Shown in pieces: positions 1-6,239 of a DNA stretch of 64,000 nt. How positions within the stretch are numbered: the stretch's first letter is position 1; each line of letters starts with the position of its first letter. The stretch is from Bacteroidetes bacterium UBA7674. GTDB lineage: Bacteria > Bacteroidota > Bacteroidia > Chitinophagales > Chitinophagaceae. The notes beneath the pieces are model-generated. The model had not been told where the DNA came from. It did not search any database and saw nothing but the letters and a program-made list of their open reading frames with translations. The stretch lies in assembly GCA_002483105.1 (NCBI GenBank), contig DLHG01000013.1, forward strand, positions 868,001 through 932,000, read 5' to 3'. Made by a program: the position numbers and the translations under genes.

Positions 1-383
1 GAACTCGAATATTGACGGTCAATATTTTTACATTTTTCCAGACAAATTTCTATTATATACCTCCATCCATACCTGCCTGCTGCTGCCATTTCTGTTGGCC
101 CTTCCAACTTCATTTTTATTTTACTCTCATCATCTAGCCAGTGTAAAAGAGACCAAGCTTCTAATTCAATATATGCAATCTTTATCCAAGAACCAGGGTG
201 ATATAATTTGAGAATGGAGTTTGCTTCTAGAATTAGTTCACTATACGCTTTACTATAAAATATCTTTGCATCAGTAATGTTGTTAATGACGTTAAATTTG
301 TCTTTAGGCCATGCTCTAAAAATTGCCTTAGATAAATATGAGTTATCAATGTTGTAATGTGGACCTTGGGGTTCTGAATGCAT
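1..383 (-). CDS. Partial hypothetical protein (C-terminus beyond left edge)
   Basis: An open frame of 127 codons runs from an ATG at 383 leftwards off the window edge with no stop. It begins MHSEPQGPHYNIDNSYLSKA and is rich in aromatic residues (Trp at several positions). I recognise no family, signal peptide or membrane segment; it looks soluble and alpha-helical. The base composition is visibly more AT-rich than the genes further right (16 G/C in the first 60 bases). The long intergenic stretch on its upstream side is full of repeats, which suggests an accessory or acquired gene. The function is unknown. That it is coding is an inference from the uninterrupted frame and plausible amino-acid composition. 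Confidence 0.55.
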   Translation of the reverse strand, partial: MHSEPQGPHYNIDNSYLSKAIFRAWPKDKFNVINNITDAKIFYSKAYSELILEANSILKLYHPGSWIKIAYIELEAWSLLHWLDDESKIKMKLEGPTEMAAAGRYGWRYIIEICLEKCKNIDRQYSS

Positions 384-556
384 GATTCGTGTTATTCCGC
401 AAGTTAAATTTTAGATTTCAAAATAACATCAGTCAAAAGACTGCTTGTGGTAATAATCGTGGGTCAAGTTATTTCAAAAGTGCATTTTGAAGCTGATTTT
501 TTTGCCAGATCCGCTGTGGGCAAGGGGTTTGTGCGTTCAAACTTCCATATAGCGTA

Positions 557-644
557 CACAAAGGTTAATCCAGCTTCCATTTTGGGTGCACAAAAGTTAA
601 CTGAGCTTCCATAAAGGTTAATCTAACTTCCACAAAAGTTAATT
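557..644. repeat. Tandem-like short repeats
   Basis: Four imperfect copies of a unit close to CACAAAAGTTAATC followed by (C/T)AGCTTCCA lie at 557-579, 589-611, about 612-632 and 631-644 (the last incomplete). They all read in the same direction. The spacing is irregular (about 20-32 bases), so this is a degenerate cluster rather than a clean tandem array. No coding frame explains it. The role is unknown; binding sites or decay of a repeated element are both possible. Confidence 0.5.
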
Positions 645-711
645 TTCGATAGTTGCATGGAGTTTTGAAATTGGAGGCGTGCTAGTCGCGAGCCGACCCA
701 CCCCGGCCTGC

Positions 712-775
712 GGCCACCCCTCCCTGAAAAAGGGCGGGGAGTTGCGGGAGTTTTATAGTGTTCAAAGAGCAGTTG
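712..775. repeat. Dispersed hairpin-plus-tail repeat, copy 1
   Basis: A C-rich arm (CACCCCTCCCT), a short A-rich loop and a G-rich arm (AGGGCGGGGAG) are followed by a 22-base tail at 754-775 starting TATAGTGTTC and ending AGAGCAGTTG. The same tail, base for base, follows a similar C-rich/G-rich hairpin at 2669-2733. This copy has a degenerate stem. Such pyrimidine/purine hairpins are common between genes in Bacteroidota. Confidence 0.6.
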
Positions 776-955
776 TAAAGATACGAAAGAGGCGTTGGAG
801 ATGTAGGGAATGTGGATATGATTTGCGTCTAATAGTTCGCGAGTGTACACCACCGCCGATGACAAAAGCCGCCTTTGGCTCTTTTGAAATCGACCCCTCC
901 GCAAGCCCGCCCGGCTAAAGCTATTCGGACGGGGAGGGGGGCTTTTAAGTGTGTA

Positions 956-1001
956 GGCACAAGTTCGCTAATGCACAAAGGCCGGACTGCAAACTTGCGC
1001 C
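956..1001. repeat. REP-like palindromic repeat, single copy
   Basis: The unit starts GGCACAAGTTCGC and ends GCAAACTTGCGCC, 46 bases in all. Read as minus-strand RNA the two 13-base arms pair completely if two G-U pairs are allowed. The same unit occurs twice more, in opposite orientations, at 4037-4168. The shared ends with a variable middle, the intergenic location, and the single plus inverted-pair arrangement resemble REP/BIME elements. Confidence 0.6.
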
Positions 1002-1042
1002 AGCTTCGAGCGATGTCGGATAAAATACACACCGCTGTCGCA

Positions 1043-1059
1043 AACTCTAACTTAGAGTT
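1043..1059. repeat. Short perfect inverted repeat
   Basis: AACTCTAA, one spacer base, then TTAGAGTT: a perfect palindrome with 8-base arms, 84 bases upstream of the secreted propeller protein. It could be an operator or a remnant of a dispersed repeat. Nothing else in the window supports either reading. Confidence 0.35.
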
Positions 1060-1142
1060 AGGTATAATGTCAGTCTACCACAGCTTTGGCTATTCCCCCA
1101 CAATTTTTTATTTTTACTATCGTTACTAATAAAACACCTTGC

Positions 1143-2663
1143 ATGAAGCACCTTATCAAATCTCTCCTTACGGCGACGTCCCTCTTTTTCAGTTTTACAT
1201 CAGGCGCCCAGTATGCACATTCGGTATGGATGGAAAGCGCCCCTTTGGGTACGGAGGCCAACTGCCTTATCAGCGATATCAATGGTAATGGTTTCATTTT
1301 GGCTGGTTATGTAGCCTATGATTCGGCGGCTATTTACCATGTTGATAACATGGGTGTTGAGGATTGGCGCAAGACTTTTTATAACGGCGGCTACGACTTT
1401 ACTATTTATAATATTATTCATACCCAGGACGGGAATTATGCTGCGATAGGTAGTAAGAACTTCGATGGTATTTACACTACAGATTGCAGCGCATGGCTGG
1501 TGAAGCTCGATGATACGGGTGGGGTAATATGGGAGAAAACACTTGGTGGTTCTACCTCAGACATATTATATGATCTGAAACAGACTGCTGATGGCGGCTA
1601 CATTGCTATTGGCAAAACAAATTCCCCGAATATTCCCGGATACCACAACAACTACGATATGTGGATCGTGAAATTCGACAGTAACGGCAATACAGAATGG
1701 CAAAAGGCATTTGGCGGCGCTTCAGATGATGAAGGTGCATCTATCATCCAGACAGCAGGTGGCGACTATGTTGCGTTAGCGAGCACAGGGTCTGATGATG
1801 GAGATGTGTCTATAAAGCATGGTGGGGTCGGCTACATGGATATATGGATGGTGAAATTTGACAACACCGGAAACATCACCTGGGAAAAAACATATGGTGG
1901 TACGCTTGATGAGTGGGCCGGCAATCTGATAATGAGTGATACCTGTTTCATGGTATTGGGCAGTACAGGTTCTAATAATGACGATATCTCTTTTAATCAT
2001 GGATGGAGCGATGTATGGGTAATGCGCCTGGATACTATGGGTACTATACTCTGGGAAAAAACCTACGGCGGTAATAGTGATGATGGGGTAGGAAGAGGCG
2101 AAATAAAGGAAACTACACCGGGACACTTTACGATCGTCACATGGGCCTCCAACCCTATGCTGGGCACTAATGGTGACCTGCATTGCCAGGGTAGTGCCGG
2201 ATGGTTGTTCAATATCGACAGCACAGGCACTTTCAACTGGGGCTGGCAATATGGCGGCGCTCCGTTGGGTATAGAATATAATTCAGGAAGCTATATTGTT
2301 GGTGGGACTTATTATCCATGGCCCGGTATCCAGTCACAGTACTGGGTGGCCAGAGTGCAGGAAATAAATATTCTCAGCTGCGACCCGACACTTGATGTAG
2401 AGAACACCATAGCAAAAAATCAGCAACGTATATCTGTTTACCCAACCATCACCAATGGAAAAGTAAATGTCGACATACCGGCAGAATACAATCATTCTGC
2501 TATTGTTATCACTGACCTGATGGGTCGTTCTGTAGAAGCACAAGAACTTTCAAAGGGAGCTAAACGTGAAGTTTTGATAGATGGTGTTACTAGCGGAGTG
2601 TATTTTCTTACAGTGACAAGTGATCATGGTTCTGAAACATTTAAAATAGTCTATCAGCCATAG
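1143..2663 (+). CDS. Secreted beta-propeller-like protein with T9SS sorting domain
   Basis: 506 residues from the ATG at 1143, which is followed directly by a signal peptide (MKHLIKSLLTATSLFFSFTSGAQ). An in-frame ATG at 1086 would put 19 non-signal residues in front and is less likely. The body consists of six or seven repeats of about 45-55 residues, each with a W-(I/L/V)-V-K-(L/F)-D core, then G-x-(I/T)-x-W-E-K-T-x-G-G, as in secreted repeat proteins predicted to fold as beta propellers. The last 80 residues (VYPTITNGKV ... GVYFLTVTS ... FKIVYQP) match a type A C-terminal sorting domain of the type IX secretion system, so the protein should be exported to the surface or medium. Its ligand or activity is unknown. 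Confidence 0.85.
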   Translation: MKHLIKSLLTATSLFFSFTSGAQYAHSVWMESAPLGTEANCLISDINGNGFILAGYVAYDSAAIYHVDNMGVEDWRKTFYNGGYDFTIYNIIHTQDGNYAAIGSKNFDGIYTTDCSAWLVKLDDTGGVIWEKTLGGSTSDILYDLKQTADGGYIAIGKTNSPNIPGYHNNYDMWIVKFDSNGNTEWQKAFGGASDDEGASIIQTAGGDYVALASTGSDDGDVSIKHGGVGYMDIWMVKFDNTGNITWEKTYGGTLDEWAGNLIMSDTCFMVLGSTGSNNDDISFNHGWSDVWVMRLDTMGTILWEKTYGGNSDDGVGRGEIKETTPGHFTIVTWASNPMLGTNGDLHCQGSAGWLFNIDSTGTFNWGWQYGGAPLGIEYNSGSYIVGGTYYPWPGIQSQYWVARVQEINILSCDPTLDVENTIAKNQQRISVYPTITNGKVNVDIPAEYNHSAIVITDLMGRSVEAQELSKGAKREVLIDGVTSGVYFLTVTSDHGSETFKIVYQP

Positions 2664-2668
2664 CAAAG

Positions 2669-2733
2669 CTCCCAACTCTCCTCCTTTTTTTAAGGAGGAG
2701 AGTTGGGGGGGTATAGTGTTCAAAGAGCAGTTG
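2669..2733. terminator. Strong hairpin (terminator-like) plus repeat tail, copy 2
   Basis: A perfect 16-bp stem, CCCAACTCTCCTCCTT at 2671-2686 and its complement at 2692-2707, encloses a five-T loop, six bases after the stop of the secreted protein. It lies between convergent genes. No U-run follows on the plus strand, so it may act as a 3'-end stabiliser or be a dispersed element. The 22-base tail at 2712-2733 is identical to 754-775. Confidence 0.6.
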
Positions 2734-2753
2734 CGTGTTTTGTGCTAGGTACA

Positions 2754-3293
2754 CTACATTTTCAACTCCCCAAGCTCATCAAACACCCGAATCACTTTCA
2801 TAAACCGTCCCATATAGTATTCCTCTAGCGGTGTTGTGGTAACACCATATTGTTTACCCGAGGTGGAGTGTATAAATGCTGTGCTATCAGGGGAAGAGTA
2901 TGTGATGATACCCATGTGCCCGACTATGTGTTTGCTTGAGTCGGTGCCGGTGAATAGGATGATGTCGCCGCGACGGGCTTGCAGAAGGGGAACTTCTTTA
3001 CCCTTATCAGTAAAGTCAACAGATGACCTTGGAACTACTAAGTTGAAGTGATTGAATACGTAAGTAATAAAGCCGGAGCAGTCGAAGCCCACTTTGGGGT
3101 CGGAGGTGGCGTATTTGTAAGGGATACCGATGAGTGTTTCGGCGAACGATATCAGCTTTTCGGGCATTGTATCATTCGGGGTGTAGTATACAGCTGTGCT
3201 GTCAGTCAATTCCGATGCAGGTACTCTTATTGGTTTATTACAGGCCAGGATGGCCACGCATGCGATCAACAGGTATTGGTATCCACTCCTCAT
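2754..3293 (-). CDS. NlpC/P60 family lipoprotein peptidase
   Basis: 179 residues, starting at ATG 3293. A short N-terminal hydrophobic segment ends in a lipobox (AILAC, Cys18), so this is a predicted SPII lipoprotein. The NlpC/P60 domain covers about residues 45-175: the nucleophile lies in FDCSGF (Cys72), the catalytic His in IVGHMGI (His126), and His142 in FIHSTSGK is the likely third residue. The family cleaves gamma-D-glutamyl-diaminopimelate or related bonds in cell-wall peptides, here on the periplasmic face of a membrane. It converges with the T9SS protein and is followed upstream by the EGF-like gene on the same strand. Confidence 0.88.
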   Translation of the reverse strand: MRSGYQYLLIACVAILACNKPIRVPASELTDSTAVYYTPNDTMPEKLISFAETLIGIPYKYATSDPKVGFDCSGFITYVFNHFNLVVPRSSVDFTDKGKEVPLLQARRGDIILFTGTDSSKHIVGHMGIITYSSPDSTAFIHSTSGKQYGVTTTPLEEYYMGRFMKVIRVFDELGELKM

Positions 3294-3323
3294 ACTTTAT
3301 GGATACAATAGTTGTGCCCCCGC

Positions 3324-3938
3324 TTAGTTTCCCTGCCAGGCAGCCTCATGAACCACGCTCGGGTTAGGAGGATAGGTAATGGCATATATCCAGTTGATGC
3401 TATTGGTGGTTGCATCATATGTGCCCACACCTTGCACGGTCTTGCCGGGGTTGTCAGGGCTTTGCAAGGCAATATTAATAGTGCCCCCGTTCACCGTTGC
3501 ATTGATGGGGTTGGAGAATTGGCCATTGATATTCATGATCTTCACCTCGGTGAGTGCTGTACCTGCAGTTATTAAAGAGGAATAGTTCACATTGATCGTT
3601 GTTCCTGTCACGTGGTCGGTTGCCAGCCAGCCGCCGAGAAATTTTGTCCTGGCTTCATTTTCGCAAAGTGTGCCGTCATATCCTGCAGGGCAGTTGCAGG
3701 TGCTGTTCGCGCAAGTACCACCATTCAGGCAGGTATTCAGGTCACAAAAGTCAGGAGGTATCTGGCAGAAAGCACCTTTGTATCCGCCGGTACAAGCGCA
3801 GGTGCCTCCGTTGCAGGCACCACCGTTCTTGCAGGATATGTCTTTACACTTATCGGTGTTGCAGGAGGTATAAGTAACAAGAGAAAAGGTGCTCAGTACC
3901 AGCAGGGCAGCAACAAGTATGTACGACAGATTTTTCAT
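3324..3938 (-). CDS. EGF-like domain secreted protein
   Basis: 204 residues from the ATG at 3938 (an ATG seven codons earlier is less likely because the signal peptide MKNLSYILVAALLVLSTFSL starts here). A cysteine at position 26 (TYTSC) could be a weak lipobox. Two adjacent EGF-like modules follow, each with six cysteines in C-x4-C-x5-C-x4-C-x-C-x8-C form and the hallmark NGG(A/T)C and GY(K/D)G(A/T/F)xC. The remaining 110 residues (GGWLATDHVTG onward) are beta-rich and resemble the lipocalin-like calyx domains of small Bacteroidota secreted proteins. The function is unknown; EGF modules usually serve as disulfide-bonded binding spacers. Confidence 0.75.
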   Translation of the reverse strand: MKNLSYILVAALLVLSTFSLVTYTSCNTDKCKDISCKNGGACNGGTCACTGGYKGAFCQIPPDFCDLNTCLNGGTCANSTCNCPAGYDGTLCENEARTKFLGGWLATDHVTGTTINVNYSSLITAGTALTEVKIMNINGQFSNPINATVNGGTINIALQSPDNPGKTVQGVGTYDATTNSINWIYAITYPPNPSVVHEAAWQGN

Positions 3939-4036
3939 AGAATCAGCATTAGGTATCATTAAGTTACGGAACTATTCGGATACGCTACATTTAAGACGAG
4001 AAAATGAGCAAGTATTACTGGTGATTTGTATTAATA

Positions 4037-4168
4037 GTTGGCGCGAGTTTGCAGTATGCCTTTTGGGTGGTTGGGAACTTGTACCGTATCATGTATGGTA
4101 TTGAACGTATGAGAAGATGGGCACAAGTTCGCTAACGCACAGATGCCTGGCTGCAAACTTGCACCAAC
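4037..4168. repeat. REP-like inverted pair (BIME-like)
   Basis: Two copies of the unit seen at 956-1001 face each other. The left copy reads GTTGGCGCGAGTTTGCAG ... GGAACTTGTACC (4037-4085). The right copy, reverse complemented, reads GTTGGTGCAAGTTTGCAG ... GCGAACTTGTGCC (4119-4168). About 33 bases separate them. The pair could form a long stem-loop or two separate hairpins. It fills most of the gap between the EGF-like gene and hldD. No transposase is nearby. Confidence 0.65.
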
Positions 4169-4182
4169 GTTATATTGAGTAT

Positions 4183-5160
4183 CTAGTACACCGCATCAGT
4201 CTTCAGATACTGCATTACATATTCCTGTATGCCTTGTTCCAATGTATAGAATTTTCGGTCATAGCCTGTGGCCAGGAATTTCTGCATATCTGCCTGTGTA
4301 TAGTATTGATACTTGTCGCGTATATCTTCGGGTGTATCTATGAAGGTGACTTTCTCATCTGCGCGCATTGCGTCAAATACAGCAGAAACAAGGTCATTAA
4401 AAGTGCGCGCCTTACCTGTACCGATATTGTATAGTCCTGAGGCAGGTGCTGCCATCAATAGCCATACACACATGCGTACCACGTCTTTTACATAAATGAA
4501 GTCGCGCTTCTGGCCGCCGTCTTCAAAGTCGGGGTTGTGAGAACGGAAGAGTGTTACTTCTCCTTTTTCTTTTACCTGGTTGTATGCATGCATGATGACA
4601 GATGCCATCCTGCCTTTGTGGTATTCGTTCGGGCCATACACATTGAAGAACTTCACACCATACCAATTAGGTGGTGTTTCAGTTTGCTCCAGTGCCCATA
4701 TGTCGAAGTTGTTCTTTGATACTCCGTAAGGATTCAAAGGTGTAAGATGGGCCACATCGTGCGTGTCTTTGTACCCATGTTCACCACCGCCATAGGTAGC
4801 GGCCGAGGACGCGTAGAGTAGTGGAATGTCGTTTTGGGTACATAGCTCCCATACCTTCTTGCTGTAGTCGAGGTTCCATTTCTTGTGGACCTCATAATCC
4901 ATTTCGGTGGTATCGGTACGCGCGCCTAAGTGGAATACAGCTTGTATAGAGTCGGGGTGCGACTTATACCAATCGAAGAACTGCTCGCGGTCCACTTTCT
5001 CTTTAAAGATTTTTCCTTGAAGGTTGCGGTGCTTGCGTTCGTCCGAAAAATCATCAACCAGGATAAGATTTTCAAATCCCACCTGGTTGAGGTATCCGGT
5101 CATGTAGCTGCCGATAAAACCGGCAGCCCCGGTAATGACAATATTATCGTGTATATGCAA
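4183..5160 (-). CDS. hldD: ADP-L-glycero-D-manno-heptose-6-epimerase
   Basis: 325 residues, the usual length for HldD/RfaD. The NAD(P)-binding motif is near the start (GAAGFIGS, residues 11-18); the catalytic region shows LLYASSAATYG with the Y-x3-K pair at Tyr145/Lys149 (NPYGVSKNNFD). Family hallmarks include LGARTDTTE, FFNVYGPNEYHKGRMASV and DFIYVKDVV. The enzyme inverts C6 of ADP-heptose in the cytoplasm, the last step in making the heptose donor for the lipopolysaccharide inner core, which implies a Gram-negative envelope with heptose. It follows the His-rich membrane protein gene by 17 bases, so the two are probably co-transcribed. No heptosyltransferases are adjacent. Confidence 0.95.
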   Translation of the reverse strand: MHIHDNIVITGAAGFIGSYMTGYLNQVGFENLILVDDFSDERKHRNLQGKIFKEKVDREQFFDWYKSHPDSIQAVFHLGARTDTTEMDYEVHKKWNLDYSKKVWELCTQNDIPLLYASSAATYGGGEHGYKDTHDVAHLTPLNPYGVSKNNFDIWALEQTETPPNWYGVKFFNVYGPNEYHKGRMASVIMHAYNQVKEKGEVTLFRSHNPDFEDGGQKRDFIYVKDVVRMCVWLLMAAPASGLYNIGTGKARTFNDLVSAVFDAMRADEKVTFIDTPEDIRDKYQYYTQADMQKFLATGYDRKFYTLEQGIQEYVMQYLKTDAVY

Positions 5161-5177
5161 TGCTGCTTATTACTAAA

Positions 5178-5534
5178 TTAGTGACTTTCGCTGCCACTTT
5201 CCTTAGCATCTGCGCCTTTCTGGTCGTCAGTAGATGTAGGTTCGTGAACCGCATCTGCATGACCGCCTTTCATTTCGCCTTCATGAGCTTCGTGTGTTGC
5301 TTCACCATGGCCTGCAGGTGCCGCTCCGTGTGCCGGAGCTTCAGTATGCGTTCCTTCGTGACCTCCATGTCCTTCTTCCGGTTCGTTCATAGCAGTTACA
5401 AAGTTGAGTGCTGCTATAAATAAGCCCGCCAGTATCAGCATAAACCAGAAAGACGCGCTAAAAGCGGTTTTCGATTTTTTGATGTCTATTTGTGGTCCTT
5501 CCTGGTGCTCTTCGTGATGTGCTTCGTGCGACAT
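5178..5534 (-). CDS. Small His-rich single-pass membrane protein
   Basis: 118 residues. The N-terminus is acidic and histidine-rich (MSHEAHHEEHQEG), then comes one membrane segment at about residues 28-46 (FWFMLILAGLFIAALNFV). A 70-residue tail follows, almost entirely His, Glu, Gly, Ala and Thr, with ten histidines. Such tails often bind divalent metals, but no recognised domain is present. A -7-like box TATTTTTG on the minus strand at 5565-5572 could drive this gene and hldD. I do not recognise a family; a metal-handling or buffering role is only a guess. Confidence 0.7.
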   Translation of the reverse strand: MSHEAHHEEHQEGPQIDIKKSKTAFSASFWFMLILAGLFIAALNFVTAMNEPEEGHGGHEGTHTEAPAHGAAPAGHGEATHEAHEGEMKGGHADAVHEPTSTDDQKGADAKESGSESH

Positions 5535-5564
5535 GTCGTTTTTATTTTAAATGTATTGTGTTTG

Positions 5565-5572
5565 CAAAAATA
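5565..5572 (-). promoter_or_regulatory. Candidate -7 promoter box for His-rich protein/hldD
   Basis: TATTTTTG on the minus strand matches the Bacteroidota -7 consensus TAnnTTTG exactly, 30 bases before the start codon. No clear -33 TTG is visible at the expected spacing. Confidence 0.4.
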
Positions 5573-5618
5573 GATATTTGCCCCGATTTCCCTAAGGGGC
5601 TGATAAATATAATAAAGA

Positions 5619-6146
5619 CTACTTTTTAGGGGTTGGTGGTTGCATTACCGTCCCGCATTTCTTACAGGTACGTTTTGCCTCGTCGGAGTAAAAACGCTCC
5701 ATCAGAGGTGGCAACTGGCTCACGATATCGGTCAATTCAAAATATTCTTCATATAGTTTTTCGTGACAGTTCTCGCAATACCAGATAAAGCCGTCTTTTT
5801 CATTGTTCTCGCGGACCTTTTCTATTACCAGCCCGACCGTATTCTCACCACGCTGGGGAGAGTGGGGTGTATTGCCAGGTAACAGGAACATCTCTCCCTC
5901 TTTGATGGGTATGTCCACTATCTTCCCGTCTTCGTGTATACGTACGACTACATCGCCTTCCAATTGGTAGAATAGTTCTTCACTTTCGTTGTAGTGAAAG
6001 TCTTTGCGGCTGTTTGGGCCACCTACAACCATTACAATGAAGTCGCCCGCTTGTTTGCACAACTGCTGGTTGCCCACAGGTGGCTTCAGTAGGTGACGAT
6101 TATCTTCTATCCACTTATTCAGATTAAAAGGACGTGCAACTGCCAT
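5619..6146 (-). CDS. nbaC: 3-hydroxyanthranilate 3,4-dioxygenase
   Basis: 175 residues, typical of the bacterial enzyme. The cupin core holds the iron ligands His51, Glu57 and His95 (DFHYNESEELF; GNTPHSPQR) at the positions known for the Cupriavidus enzyme, with substrate-binding Arg47 and Arg99 also in place. Two C-x2-C pairs (YCENC, Cys124/127; CKKC, Cys161/164) form the rubredoxin-like second metal site of the bacterial form. It opens the ring of 3-hydroxyanthranilate to the semialdehyde that closes to quinolinate, linking tryptophan breakdown to NAD synthesis. The other visible gene of this route is tryptophan 2,3-dioxygenase at 29228-30265; kynureninase, the monooxygenase and the formamidase are not in the window. 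Confidence 0.95.
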   Translation of the reverse strand: MAVARPFNLNKWIEDNRHLLKPPVGNQQLCKQAGDFIVMVVGGPNSRKDFHYNESEELFYQLEGDVVVRIHEDGKIVDIPIKEGEMFLLPGNTPHSPQRGENTVGLVIEKVRENNEKDGFIWYCENCHEKLYEEYFELTDIVSQLPPLMERFYSDEAKRTCKKCGTVMQPPTPKK

Positions 6147-6183
6147 GACTGTAAGTTTTTTTAATATTCTATATAATTCCTAA

Positions 6184-6220
6184 CCGCAAAGAGCGCTAAG
6201 TTCCGCAAAGAACCGCAAAG
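6184..6220. repeat. CCGCAAAG short repeats
   Basis: Three copies of CCGCAAAG at 6184-6191, 6203-6210 and 6213-6220 lie between the dioxygenase start and the end of the CNNM/CorC-type gene. Clusters of this kind of unit are widespread between genes in many bacteria. Their role is unknown; here they sit in the leader or promoter region of the dioxygenase gene. Confidence 0.5.
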
Positions 6221-6239
6221 CTATTGTGGTCGATATTCG

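Larger units (their letters stand above)
384..1142. other. Repeat-rich intergenic region without a convincing gene
   Basis: I see no credible coding frame in this 760-base stretch; the short frames present have unnatural composition and overlap repeats. It holds a small cluster of tandem-like repeats (557-644), a C-rich/G-rich imperfect hairpin followed by a 22-base tail that recurs at 2712-2733, a REP-like palindrome (956-1001) and a perfect 8-bp inverted repeat AACTCTAA-c-TTAGAGTT (1043-1059). The promoter of the downstream secreted protein should lie near the right end, but no clean TAnnTTTG box is visible there. Confidence 0.6.

Noticed and set aside
384..1142. Short frames (for example 623-904 minus, 679-918 plus)
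   Set aside because: They cover repeats and hairpins, are Arg/Pro/Cys-heavy, and have no start context or domain.
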